This document shows, piece by piece, positions 43,330 through 51,296 of a DNA stretch of 51,296 bases; position 1 is the first letter of the stretch, and the number at the start of each line of letters is the position of its first letter. The notes beneath the pieces were generated by a model. It was not told the origin of the DNA. It saw only the letters and a list, made by a program, of their open reading frames with translations, and searched no databases. A program made the translations under genes and the position numbers. Source of the DNA: Promethearchaeia archaeon (GTDB lineage: Archaea; Asgardarchaeota; Lokiarchaeia; Sigyniarchaeales; SOKP01); NCBI GenBank assembly GCA_029856125.1, contig JAHQWJ010000025.1, positions 1 to 51,296 on the forward strand, read 5' to 3'.

Positions 43330-44001
43330 TTATTTCACCTTCAGTATTGATTCAGTTGTAATAAAATCGGGTTTCGTTTTATAAATATAAAACACGATAA
43401 GAGCAGAGATTATTGCTTCACCAATTCCTATTAGGATATGCCAAAAAACCATAGCCGGAACGACAATTTCAATTGGAATCGTCCCACTAATACCTATTTC
43501 AATACCACATATGAAAGAGGCTAGAACAATAGCGATATAAGATCCTATAGCAGTTGCAATCGTGACTTTTAATTCTTTCTTCAGCGATGTATTATTCAGA
43601 AGTCTTACGAATAACATAACTAAATAGAAACCTACAATACCACCAATTATTCCCATATTGAAAGCATTTGCTCCTAACGCAGTAATGCCCCCATCTCCAA
43701 AAAGACTTTGAATAACTAAAATTAAAAATAATACTATAACAGACGCCCAAGGACCAAGGATAATCGCTACTAGCGTACCTCCAACCAAATGACCTGAAGT
43801 CCCTCCTGGAACGGGATAATTAACAAATTGAAACGCAAAGATAATTGCAGCCAATACTCCTATGTAGGGGATCATCTTTTCAGAATCTTCTTTTTCAAAC
43901 ATTTTACCCATCCTAAAATACCCTAAAACCATAATCGCAATTGTAACAATCCAGAGCACGATAGTTGTTATAGGGTCTAATAATCCGTCAGGTATATGCA
44001 T
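43330..44001 (-). CDS. cbiM: CbiM/NikM cobalt or nickel ECF substrate-binding subunit
   Basis: S-component of an ECF metal importer, 223 aa with about seven helices. It starts exactly MHIPDGLLDP, in which the free N-terminus and His2 coordinate the metal, and contains NYPVPGGTSGHLVGG, whose His is the third key ligand. Sequence does not decide between cobalt and nickel; the corrinoid proteins in this window favour cobalt. The gene is divergent from cbiQO with 198 bases between. Confidence 0.93.
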   Translation of the reverse strand: MHIPDGLLDPITTIVLWIVTIAIMVLGYFRMGKMFEKEDSEKMIPYIGVLAAIIFAFQFVNYPVPGGTSGHLVGGTLVAIILGPWASVIVLFLILVIQSLFGDGGITALGANAFNMGIIGGIVGFYLVMLFVRLLNNTSLKKELKVTIATAIGSYIAIVLASFICGIEIGISGTIPIEIVVPAMVFWHILIGIGEAIISALIVFYIYKTKPDFITTESILKVK

Positions 44002-44105
44002 TTTTTATTTACCAATATTTTATTATCGATTAATTTTTTTGTCATGAATAATATTTTATCATAATTTAGTATTATTTAAAAACGATATGATAATTTTATA
44101 AATTA

Positions 44106-44143
44106 ATATGAAGTATCAACTTGGAGCTATTCGAGTTTCATAT
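44106..44143. promoter_or_regulatory. inverted repeat in the divergent cbiM/cbiQ promoter region
   Basis: The arms ATATGAA (44106-44112) and TTCATAT (44137-44143) form a perfect inverted repeat with 24 bases between, just downstream of a TATA-like ttttataaat (44094-44103) facing cbiQ. It resembles, but does not match, the NikR pattern (GTATGA-N16-TCATAC). A metal-responsive operator is possible. Confidence 0.35.
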
Positions 44144-44199
44144 AAGGAATAGTCTAATGAGCTTCGCTAAATAATAGAAATTTAAGGAGATAAAATAAA

Positions 44200-45003
44200 T
44201 TGGACATAGAATTACCCTTCAAACACGAAGATGAAAAAAATTTCTTAAATAAGATTCATCCATTAATTCGATTTATTCTCCCGTTTATCTTAGTCGTACC
44301 TTTTCTTATTGTAAGCGATGTTTATTTAGTAATTACGGTTATTATTTTTGTTATATTTTTCAATTTGGTGTTTCGTTTACATCTATTAAAGATTTTTTCA
44401 AAACTGAAAGGGTTAATTCCCTTCATACTTCTTATTACAATTTTTGTTCCTTTCTACATTGGAAACACCGTATTCTTTCAATTGAATCTTGGAGTTCCAC
44501 TCAATATTTATGTAGAAGGATTATCTTATGCCTTAATTCTATTTTTTCGAATTGTAGGCGCGGCGTTTGTATTCCTAACATTTTTTACTTCTTTAACTTA
44601 CTCGGAATTTATTGAAGCGCTAACCAAACTTCGAGCAATTCCTTCATTTTTTGTAGGTAGTATAATTATCATGCTTCATTACATTCCAATTCTCGCAAGA
44701 TCTAACAGAAAAGTACTGGAAGCACAAGATTTAAGAGGAAAAAACTTTACATCGTATTGGCAAAGGCTTAAAACTCACGGATTCATAATGGGGAAGAATG
44801 TAGTACACAATATGGAAAGAAGCGAAAAATTGTACGAGAGTTTAAAAATGAGGGGTTTTTCTGGTAAAATTACTTTTTCTTCTAAGAAAATAAAATTAGC
44901 GGATATACTGATAGTAATATTGTTTGTGTTTATTGTGATTTCTTTCGTCTATTTCATCAATCTAGAACGGATATATGTGGGGGTTTTTCAATTATTAGTC
45001 TAA
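44200..45003 (+). CDS. cbiQ: CbiQ/EcfT energy-coupling membrane subunit
   Basis: A 267-aa transmembrane coupling protein with about five helices and the two cytoplasmic Ala-Arg-Gly-type helices: EAQDLRGKNFTSY and YESLKMRGFSGK. These clamp the ATPases in ECF transporters. Starts at TTG 44200 with AAGGAGAT in proper position; the frame is closed by a stop nine bases upstream. The next gene begins within or right after its stop. Confidence 0.92.
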   Translation: MDIELPFKHEDEKNFLNKIHPLIRFILPFILVVPFLIVSDVYLVITVIIFVIFFNLVFRLHLLKIFSKLKGLIPFILLITIFVPFYIGNTVFFQLNLGVPLNIYVEGLSYALILFFRIVGAAFVFLTFFTSLTYSEFIEALTKLRAIPSFFVGSIIIMLHYIPILARSNRKVLEAQDLRGKNFTSYWQRLKTHGFIMGKNVVHNMERSEKLYESLKMRGFSGKITFSSKKIKLADILIVILFVFIVISFVYFINLERIYVGVFQLLV

Positions 45004-45008
45004 TAGAA

Positions 45009-45743
45009 GTGGAGAATTTAAATTTTGAGTACAATTCAAGTTTTTCTCTTAATGATTTATCTTTAACCATACAAGAAAATTCAATCTATGCTTTAACAGG
45101 GAATAACGGGTCAGGTAAAACTACCTTTCTTAGGTTATTAGTTGGTTTACTGAAACCTAAATCTGGAACTATTAAAATTTTTGACGAAATCTTGACAAGA
45201 GATAAACAACAGTTATGGAGACTTAGACAAAAAATCGGATTTTTATTTCAAAACCCAGACGATCAATTATTTGCCCCAACGATAGGAGAGGATGTGGGAT
45301 TTGGAGCAAGGAATCTAGGACTTGAAGAGCCTGAAGTGAACAAGAGAGTTGAATGGGCGCTCGAGGCAGTTAAATTATTGCAATACGCTAAAAGTTCTCC
45401 CTACGATTTATCTTGGGGGCAAAAAAAAAGAGCAGCTTTAGCAGGGTTATTAGTAATGAAGCCGAAACTGTTAATATTAGACGAACCTTTCGCAAATCTT
45501 GATTTTAAATCAATATATAACCACTTACAAATTTTTAAAACACTTAAAGAAGAACAAAAAATGACAATATTGTTTACTACTCACAATCTTTTCTTTATAG
45601 AACATTGGGCAGATAAAATGCTTGTATTAAACGATGGAAAGGCTATATTTGAAGGCATTCCTAAGGATGGATTAAATCATCCCAAAATCAAGCAATTATT
45701 GGGTTCGTATGATGACCTCTTAACTCTTATTAACCAAAAGTAA
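45009..45743 (+). CDS. cbiO: CbiO/EcfA ATPase of the Co/Ni transporter
   Basis: A 244-aa ABC ATPase: Walker A GNNGSGKTTFL, Q-loop FLFQNPDDQLFAPT (the FQNPD-QLF signature of ECF ATPases), signature LSWGQKKRAALAGLL, Walker B LLILDEPFANLD and H-loop TTHNL. Start GTG 45009 gives MENLNFEY. The family's first strand would need the preceding residues, and the frame is open upstream as ATT-ATT-AGT-CTA-ATA-GAA, giving ISLIEVENLNFEY, so an AUU start at 44991 overlapping cbiQ is possible. Confidence 0.93.
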   Translation: MENLNFEYNSSFSLNDLSLTIQENSIYALTGNNGSGKTTFLRLLVGLLKPKSGTIKIFDEILTRDKQQLWRLRQKIGFLFQNPDDQLFAPTIGEDVGFGARNLGLEEPEVNKRVEWALEAVKLLQYAKSSPYDLSWGQKKRAALAGLLVMKPKLLILDEPFANLDFKSIYNHLQIFKTLKEEQKMTILFTTHNLFFIEHWADKMLVLNDGKAIFEGIPKDGLNHPKIKQLLGSYDDLLTLINQK

Positions 45744-45809
45744 TTTAATTTTCACTAAAATAGAATAAATTTTTTAACTTGTTTTTTATATTATTACTTG
45801 GGAAAACGA

Positions 45810-46290
45810 TGACGGAACATTAGCATATTCGAGGACGCTTATGATAACCCGTGATTAAGCGTGCAAAATAATGCTTACATCCTAAGTTTATTAATCAACA
45901 ACTTACTGCATCAAAAATGGGCTCTTAATCAAGCTATGGTATTACCTTGTGATGAGATTGGAGTCAGACCCAGCATGCAGACATGGTTATGCCCCAAAAA
46001 GGCATAGAAATTACCGCCTAGCACGAGAGAACTTATTTGATGTTTATGGTATGACCATAAGATGATAAATGTGTGTTAGTGTTCTCAGGCAACAATATAT
46101 GCTGATTGAGGCGACCAATAAGCCGCTTGCTTCTTTCACGAAGAGATAGTACTCCTCGCTCTCGGTTAGACCGTTAAATACGCGACTTGCGTTTCCTAGG
46201 ATTACTTAAACCATGTCGTTACTTTTTTTAGCAACCCAGCCGATTTCACAAAGTAAATCCGTGTTTTTAAATCCCACGAATTTTTTTTTT
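45810..46290 (+). ncRNA. unidentified structured RNA candidate
   Basis: A GC-richer island: my hand count gives about 40% G+C over 45841-46260 and about 44% over 45961-46200, against visibly lower values in the flanks. It has many perfect stems: ACGCTTA/TAAGCGT (about 45834-45863), TATGCC-CCAAAAA-GGCATA (about 45989-46006), TTATGGT-ATG-ACCATAA, GAGAAC/GTTCTC with an outer GCCT/AGGC, CGGT-TAG-ACCG, ACGC-GACTT-GCGT, and a long-range GACATGGTT/AACCATGTC pair. A TATA-like box (tttttatatta, about 45783-45793) lies ahead and a T10 tract (46281-46290) closes it. It lacks the marks I know for RNase P RNA, SRP RNA or rRNA. The 5-prime end is estimated. Confidence 0.6.
46281..46290 (+). terminator. T10 tract ending the RNA candidate
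   Basis: Ten consecutive T residues directly after the structured region, followed by gacggg. Such U-tracts terminate archaeal transcription; this is the likely 3-prime end of the plus-strand RNA. Confidence 0.5.
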
Positions 46291-46436
46291 GACGGGAAAC
46301 TGTTTATATCTCGAAATAATTAAGTATCCAACCAAGTGTCACTTTTATAAGAAATATTATGCGTGAGTAATCTTTTTTAAGGGAGAAGTTCAATTATAGC
46401 TTATAAGACAAGAATGAATAATTGAGAATTTAAAAG

Positions 46437-49400
46437 ATGAAAACAGAATTCAAGAAAGTATGTAAAATTAATAAACTTATTACTTTAAAACTTGAGAAGA
46501 ATGGATGGATAGAAATATTTATAGAAGATGAATTAATCGCAGGGATGACAAAAAATCCAGAAAATTTACCTCCAGAAGTTTATTTTGAAAAATTGTGTAG
46601 AAAAATGAAAAATTGGGTAAATACCAATTATGATTGTACTTTAATAGATGTGAGCATTGCTTTTCGTTTATTAGAAAAGTTAATTGAGGTTGGAGATAGG
46701 ACTGTTAAAATTGCAATGAAAAGAGAGTATTTAAAAAAAATTAAAAGTATCGTTCATGAAACTGATATCAAGTACATTGATGAGCTAAATTATCTATTAG
46801 ACGCACAATTTGTGAAGTATTTTGATAGTGGAGAATTAAATAAGGTTCTTAGCAATTTTAACCTGCCACTTTTCAAAATAATATTGAGAAAATTAATTCA
46901 CTTTGAAGATTATGGCGAAAAGAGGCATTCAATATGGGCTCTGAATAAAATTGCGAATTTTACTCCCATTGTTATTGATGATTATATATCTGAGAATTTT
47001 TTAGATTCAAAATATGATATTTTATTCTGTTTGGTCAAAGAAGGAATTCTCAATAAAATTTCAATTGATAATTTATTTATATTATTTGAAAGACCTAATT
47101 CAAAAATAAAGGAATTTTTATTACTCTGTCTTAAAAATGACGATAAAAATGTTAGAAGCAATGCTGCTGAAATTTTATGCAAAGGTAACCAAATAATAAT
47201 TAATTACATTAAAAATGAAGTCTTAAAAACGGGGGATCATGAAAAAATCATATTTCTTCAAAATTTACTGAAAAGTGGTTATTTTGTTTTTATAAATGAT
47301 GATGATCTTAGACATTTTTTAGAAGATCTAAATCAAAATTTACTTATTGAATTAGTTAATATATCCATAGAGAATTTGATACAACTTTTAGAGAGTAAAA
47401 ATTACGAATCTAGGATAATTAAAGAAAATCTTATACTTCCTTCATTAAAAAGGATAGTAAGTAATAGTGAAGATAGTATAAAGAAAGTATTTGAGGAAAA
47501 TATTGTCAATTTAGTTAATAAAGAGAAATTCTTAATGAATTTTTATTTATTTAGTGGGGGTTATTTAGCTTATCTGAGAGAATCGGAGAAATTAATTTAT
47601 TTTAGTGCAATTTCATCTAAAATTTTAGATAAGTTCGAAAAAGAATCAAATAAAATTGATAGATACGAAAGAGAAATTTTATTAAAAGGGTTTTCAAACT
47701 TAGGAATAGATTCAATTGGTTTACTGTTCAAATTGTTAAGCACTAAGATTATGCGGGAATGGAAAAAAAGTCTATCAGATATTCTCATCAAAATTGGAGA
47801 TGAAAATAGAGAATTAATTAGAAAAGAACTTTTTAATCTCTTTTTATCCTTAGAGTATGAAGAATTGTCAGATATCCTATATTTCGGAAAATTAATAGAC
47901 TATCTTGAAAAAGATGATTTAATTAAATTATCCGATAACATCCAAGCAAAGTTAATGCAAAAAATTAAACTTGCTTTAGAAGATGATTACGAGAGTACAG
48001 CTATAAATTTATTAATTAAAATGGAAGAGTATGGAATTGAGACATTGCTAGAATGGTTAAAATATGCTAATACCGAATATTTTGATAGTTTTATTCTAGA
48101 ATTCTTAAAATCTTTGAAAAAAAATGTTCTTATCCCTCTTCTCCAAGAAGCATTAATAGATATTATCAGAAGTAAGGATTTTAAAGGATTACTTAATCTC
48201 ATCCATCATGATCTGATAAAAATTTTATCTAAAGAAGAAATTTTAAGTATTTTTTGGACAGAGGATAAATTAATCACATCACTAGTTGACCTATTAGAAA
48301 AAAAATCTATAAACTCTTTTACTTTTTCATACCCTTTAAGAATAATATGTGAGGTTATAGGTCCCGAGGCAGAAAACCTTCTATTACGCGTCTTCATTCA
48401 TGAAGTAATTAATGATGAATGTGAATATTCTGATGAACGTGATTTCGGTCCGAGAATTTTTAATCTAATGAAAAAAGAAATATTTGAATTTGAAAGAGGA
48501 AAAGACACGATAATTATCGGAAATAAAAAAATGTCCTCGGCTATACAAGGATCTGTCTTACTTTCTACAATAAATGTAATGAATGATACGGAAAAAGAAA
48601 AAATCATTCAAAACAGAGAAATACTCCGACAAATATTTATATTGTATAATAATTCCGGCTTTCCCAATAAGACTCCTTTTGACTTTTTCAATAACGCTCA
48701 ACTTAGGCAGATACCTTTAAGGTGTTTAGCTTTTTCCTTTTTTATGGAGGAAGATATATTAGGTATCTCGAGTCTTTTATCTATATGGGGTTTCTCGTTT
48801 AATAAACTAATAGATACTCTAGAATTGGAGGATTGGAGAGAAATAATTGAAAAACCGAATTTTAATTTTATTGAACTGATAACGAAAGCAATGTTGCTTG
48901 AGTTAGATAAAAGTTATTCTCCTAATAATTTTACAAACAAATGGCTTGTTGAATATATGGGACAAGTCCGAGGAAAACTGAAGGAACAAATAAAGGTTAA
49001 AATAATAGACAGTTTTCAACAGAAAAATGTTCATGCTATTTTAGGTATTTTTAGTATGGATTATCATTATTATATTTCGGAAGAAGAAATTATTATTTTG
49101 ATTGAAGGTTCAATTGAAGCCTGTATAAAAGCTCAAAAGATTAAAAAAAATGACACATTGGATTTTTATATTCAGAGAATACATGATATACCAAAAATCG
49201 GCGAAATTGAACTCCAAAAGTTATCTGAACGAGAAAAAGTTATTTTTCAAGAATTAAAAAATAGTCTACTTGTAAGCATTAACGACATAAAAATTGAGAA
49301 TGGAAAAATTATTGGTTTGGAATTAAAAAGTAGGGCTTTAAATGAATTACCAAAATACATTATGCAACTTACTTACTTAGAGGAATTGAATTTAAGTCAA

Positions 49401-50438
49401 AATCGACTGAATTCTTTACCAATGTCTCTTGGTAACATTCACTCACTTCGAGCAATCGACTTATCACGAAACTTTTTAGTAAATTTACCAGAATCAATTG
49501 GGAATCTTAATTCACTCAATTCTCTAGATTTAGGACATAATAAAATAACAGCACTTCCAGAATCTATAGGGAATATAACTTCACTTGAAGAATTGAGTTT
49601 GAAAGGAAATAAAATTACAAACATATTGGAACTCATAAATAACCTTCCTAGATCACTCCGGATACTTGATTTATCAGATAATAATTTAACAAGCTTACCA
49701 GAAACTATAAATAGACTTCAGTCTCTCCTATCATTAGATTTATCAAGCAACAATTTAGCATCCATACCAGAATCAATTGGCGATCTCACTTTACTTCATT
49801 CTCTAGATTTATCTTATAACAAGATAAATATACTCCCACCGTCTATTGGAGATTTAACATCACTCAAAAAGATTAATATGGGGTGGAATAGAATCAAAAA
49901 TCTTCCTAATACTATTGGAAATCTCTTTAATCTAAAAAGATTACAAATAAATAACAATCAAATCTCCTCCCTTCCAGAATCCATTGGAAACCTTATATCC
50001 TTAGAGGAAATACTTTTAAGTAATAATAAGTTATCTTTTCTCCCAAAGTCCATAGGAAATCTTCCCCTATTAAAATATCTAAGTTTACAGATCAATAAAT
50101 TATCGAATCTCCCCAAGACAATTTGTAATATCAAATCTCTTAAAAGTTTATTTTTACGGTGCAATGGTCTAACAAAACTTCCGGAATTTTTAGGGAATCT
50201 ACATTCATTGGAAAGACTAGGATTAGATACTAATCAATTGAAAACTCTTCCAGAATCCATTGGGCATCTTTCTTCACTAAAAGATTTAACTTTATTTCAT
50301 AATCCATTAAAATTCCTTCCAGAATCCATTGAAAATCTAACTTCTCTTGAAATTAGTTTAGACTACACTCAATCATCGACTCTTAAAGATATAATCAAAA
50401 AATTAGAGAAAAGGGGAATAAGAGTTTTGAGTTTATAA
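46437..50438 (+). CDS. giant helical-repeat / leucine-rich-repeat protein
   Basis: A 1333-aa soluble protein. Residues 1-120 hold an N-terminal motif I associate with Lokiarchaeia LRR proteins (KLITLKLEKNGWIEIFIEDE, then MKNWVNTNYDCTLIDVSIAF and LLEKLIEVGDRTVKIA). Residues about 120-950 are all-helical with HEAT-like pairs (for example LLLCLKNDDKNVRSNAAEIL). Residues about 965-1310 are 14-15 leucine-rich repeats of 23 residues with the LPESIGNLxSLxxLxLxxNxI consensus of the RSU1/Shoc2-like class. The protein ends IIKKLEKRGIRVLSL. No signal or membrane helix. Likely a scaffold for protein binding. It follows the structured RNA and is followed by relics of a paralogue. Confidence 0.9.
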   Translation: MKTEFKKVCKINKLITLKLEKNGWIEIFIEDELIAGMTKNPENLPPEVYFEKLCRKMKNWVNTNYDCTLIDVSIAFRLLEKLIEVGDRTVKIAMKREYLKKIKSIVHETDIKYIDELNYLLDAQFVKYFDSGELNKVLSNFNLPLFKIILRKLIHFEDYGEKRHSIWALNKIANFTPIVIDDYISENFLDSKYDILFCLVKEGILNKISIDNLFILFERPNSKIKEFLLLCLKNDDKNVRSNAAEILCKGNQIIINYIKNEVLKTGDHEKIIFLQNLLKSGYFVFINDDDLRHFLEDLNQNLLIELVNISIENLIQLLESKNYESRIIKENLILPSLKRIVSNSEDSIKKVFEENIVNLVNKEKFLMNFYLFSGGYLAYLRESEKLIYFSAISSKILDKFEKESNKIDRYEREILLKGFSNLGIDSIGLLFKLLSTKIMREWKKSLSDILIKIGDENRELIRKELFNLFLSLEYEELSDILYFGKLIDYLEKDDLIKLSDNIQAKLMQKIKLALEDDYESTAINLLIKMEEYGIETLLEWLKYANTEYFDSFILEFLKSLKKNVLIPLLQEALIDIIRSKDFKGLLNLIHHDLIKILSKEEILSIFWTEDKLITSLVDLLEKKSINSFTFSYPLRIICEVIGPEAENLLLRVFIHEVINDECEYSDERDFGPRIFNLMKKEIFEFERGKDTIIIGNKKMSSAIQGSVLLSTINVMNDTEKEKIIQNREILRQIFILYNNSGFPNKTPFDFFNNAQLRQIPLRCLAFSFFMEEDILGISSLLSIWGFSFNKLIDTLELEDWREIIEKPNFNFIELITKAMLLELDKSYSPNNFTNKWLVEYMGQVRGKLKEQIKVKIIDSFQQKNVHAILGIFSMDYHYYISEEEIIILIEGSIEACIKAQKIKKNDTLDFYIQRIHDIPKIGEIELQKLSEREKVIFQELKNSLLVSINDIKIENGKIIGLELKSRALNELPKYIMQLTYLEELNLSQNRLNSLPMSLGNIHSLRAIDLSRNFLVNLPESIGNLNSLNSLDLGHNKITALPESIGNITSLEELSLKGNKITNILELINNLPRSLRILDLSDNNLTSLPETINRLQSLLSLDLSSNNLASIPESIGDLTLLHSLDLSYNKINILPPSIGDLTSLKKINMGWNRIKNLPNTIGNLFNLKRLQINNNQISSLPESIGNLISLEEILLSNNKLSFLPKSIGNLPLLKYLSLQINKLSNLPKTICNIKSLKSLFLRCNGLTKLPEFLGNLHSLERLGLDTNQLKTLPESIGHLSSLKDLTLFHNPLKFLPESIENLTSLEISLDYTQSSTLKDIIKKLEKRGIRVLSL

Positions 50439-50490
50439 TAGGATAGTATTCTTGTTGATAATTATAAAATTAAAGATTAAACCTAAAAAA

Positions 50491-50571
50491 ATGAAAGAAT
50501 TCAAGGTTAAAGAGTACATCACGCTGAAGTTGGAAAGGGAAGTAATAAAAATTATATATTTTGAATTTTAG
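50491..50571 (+). pseudogene. N-terminal relic of a second LRR-family gene
   Basis: Fifty-two bases after the big LRR gene ends, ATG 50491 opens a 26-codon frame reading MKEFKVKEYITLKLEREVIK and then IIYFEF before a stop. This parallels the beginning of the LRR gene itself (MKTEF...KLITLKLEKN...IEIFIE) and fits the family start, so it is best read as the front end of a tandem paralogue that has been lost. The shared block ttgataattataaa (50455-50468) before it is also found behind the LRR fragment at 13081. Confidence 0.5.
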
Positions 50572-50651
50572 ATATGATTTAATATTTAAGAGATTAAATA
50601 AGAAACATAGGCAGAACCTTGCTGATATTTTTTTAAAAAGAGGATAGCGAT

Positions 50652-51131
50652 CTATAAATGACTTATCGAATCTGAACTAAATAGTTCTTCTAATTCTTTC
50701 TTAATTTCGCCTTGATCTTCTTGAAGATACCTATCCAATACAGAAGAAATCTTTTTTGAGTATTTGTTCATAATTGCTCTCACGAGCCCTATTTGAATAT
50801 TTTTATCTGTTGCAATACACAAAATTCCCTTCCCGACTTTTAGCGAAAAGATCATTCCTTTAAAATATTCAGTTATTTGTAAATGTATATTCCCATACCC
50901 TAAGATATATCCTTGTTCCTCGCCAGCTGTAAATACAGCTCCTCCAATTGCTCCTATTTTTTCAACAGATATCTCTTCTTCGGTAGGAGACTTCAATATG
51001 AATTTTGATTCGCTCATTATTGTGATTCCCGTATCGTCGATGATTATAGCGTATTTTAAACCGGGCGTGCTATTAATAATATCCTTAAGTATTTTCTTTA
51101 AAATGCGTTCATCGTTAGAATAATTCATCAT
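50652..51131 (-). CDS. Roadblock/LC7-domain protein
   Basis: A 159-aa Roadblock protein, a fold that partners with small GTPases and is expanded in Asgard archaea. Residues about 8-125 give the alpha-beta-beta-alpha-beta fold: ILKKILKDIINSTPGLKYAI, IIDDTGITIMSES, then VEKIGAIGGAVFTAGEEQGY and KGILCIATDKNIQIGLVRAI. A helical tail (residues 128-159, rich in Glu/Lys) follows. Two adjacent Met codons allow ATG 51131 or 51128. No GTPase gene is adjacent in the window, which ends shortly after. Confidence 0.9.
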   Translation of the reverse strand: MMNYSNDERILKKILKDIINSTPGLKYAIIIDDTGITIMSESKFILKSPTEEEISVEKIGAIGGAVFTAGEEQGYILGYGNIHLQITEYFKGMIFSLKVGKGILCIATDKNIQIGLVRAIMNKYSKKISSVLDRYLQEDQGEIKKELEELFSSDSISHL

Positions 51132-51296
51132 TAGAATAACACCTTCTTTTTGAGCGATAATCCTTCTTCTAGAGTGTGTTTTATTATTTTAAAAAGAATT
51201 TATTTAAAGTAAACTCTACTCACTTTCTTTATATAAAAATAAAAGTTAATCTATAAAAACTTAATTCACTCTAAATAGTTTTATATTGCGTAACGA

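Larger units (their letters stand above)
45744..46436. other. long gap holding a structured RNA candidate
   Basis: A 693-base region without a protein gene: all six frames are cut by many stops. It contains the RNA candidate described next and, from about 46300 on, AT-rich sequence with a TATA-like cttttataag (46341-46350) that would serve the large LRR gene, whose ATG follows after a purine-rich leader (aagggagaag at 46379-46388). Confidence 0.55.

Noticed and set aside
45810..46290. Identification of the structured region as RNase P RNA, SRP RNA or rRNA fragment
   Set aside because: A sarcin-ricin-like CACGAGAGAAC and a GGTTAGACCG stretch occur but in the wrong order for 23S rRNA, and I see neither the GAGGAAAGUC/ACAGAA elements of RNase P nor the SRP helix 8 motif.
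46980..48607. Several minus-strand open frames of 60-70 codons inside the large LRR gene
   Set aside because: All lie antisense to a continuous 1333-codon gene and show no motifs; typical shadows of AT-rich coding sequence.
1..51296. CRISPR arrays, intact insertion sequences, tRNA genes
   Set aside because: I looked for regularly spaced repeats, transposase motifs with terminal repeats, and cloverleaf patterns with the GTTCAAATC-type loop in the gaps and found none.

Overview
The window is AT-rich archaeal DNA, most likely from an Asgard archaeon of the Lokiarchaeia/Promethearchaeia type. Supporting this are a eukaryote-like ribosomal protein eS26, a Roadblock/LC7 protein, the archaeal tRNA methylase TrmY, a large LRR protein of a kind I associate with Lokiarchaeia, a Wood-Ljungdahl CoFeSP subunit with a methyltransferase-type corrinoid protein, and archaeal promoter and Shine-Dalgarno patterns (GGTG, GGTTGAT). 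The taxonomic call is inference; no rRNA gene is present.

Left part (1-11.4 kb): rubredoxin, a CPBP protease, a GPH-type symporter, a HAD phosphatase, an Fe-S flavodoxin, then a minus-strand block for oxygen defence and sulfur handling. In genome order the block holds desulfoferrodoxin, rubrerythrin, a CoA-disulfide reductase fused to rhodanese-TusA-rhodanese, IscU fused to a thioredoxin-reductase-like domain, an IscS-like protein that lacks the PLP lysine, and a free TusA. It looks like a sulfur-relay and Fe-S assembly locus of an anaerobe.

Middle (11.4-27.3 kb): a HicA-like orphan, another CPBP protease, a broken LRR gene, a corrinoid protein, an ABC ATPase with FtsX permease, a coiled-coil protein coupled to RNase Z, an unlisted MoaD-like sulfur carrier on the minus strand, a small membrane zinc-ribbon-like protein, a helical-repeat protein, an extracellular gingipain-like (C25) protein, a HAD hydrolase, CdhE and an MFS carrier.

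Right part (27.3-51.3 kb): two large unrecognised helical proteins (1205 and 644 aa), an NDP-forming acyl-CoA synthetase alpha subunit, membrane proteins, an AIR-synthase/HypE relative, MobB, a PIN-TPR fusion, eS26 (unlisted, minus strand), a CDP-alcohol phosphatidyltransferase, TrmY, a divergent Co/Ni ECF transporter (CbiMN / CbiQO), an unidentified GC-richer structured RNA candidate ending at a T10 tract, a 1333-aa helical-LRR protein with remnants of lost paralogues, and a Roadblock protein.

The most unusual signals are: (1) genes whose conserved N-termini can only, or best, start at AUU (eS26, the MoaD-like protein, the FtsX permease, perhaps CbiO and the 20.5 kb protein); (2) the lysine-less IscS beside an IscU/TrxR-like fusion; (3) the structured RNA candidate at 45.8-46.29 kb.
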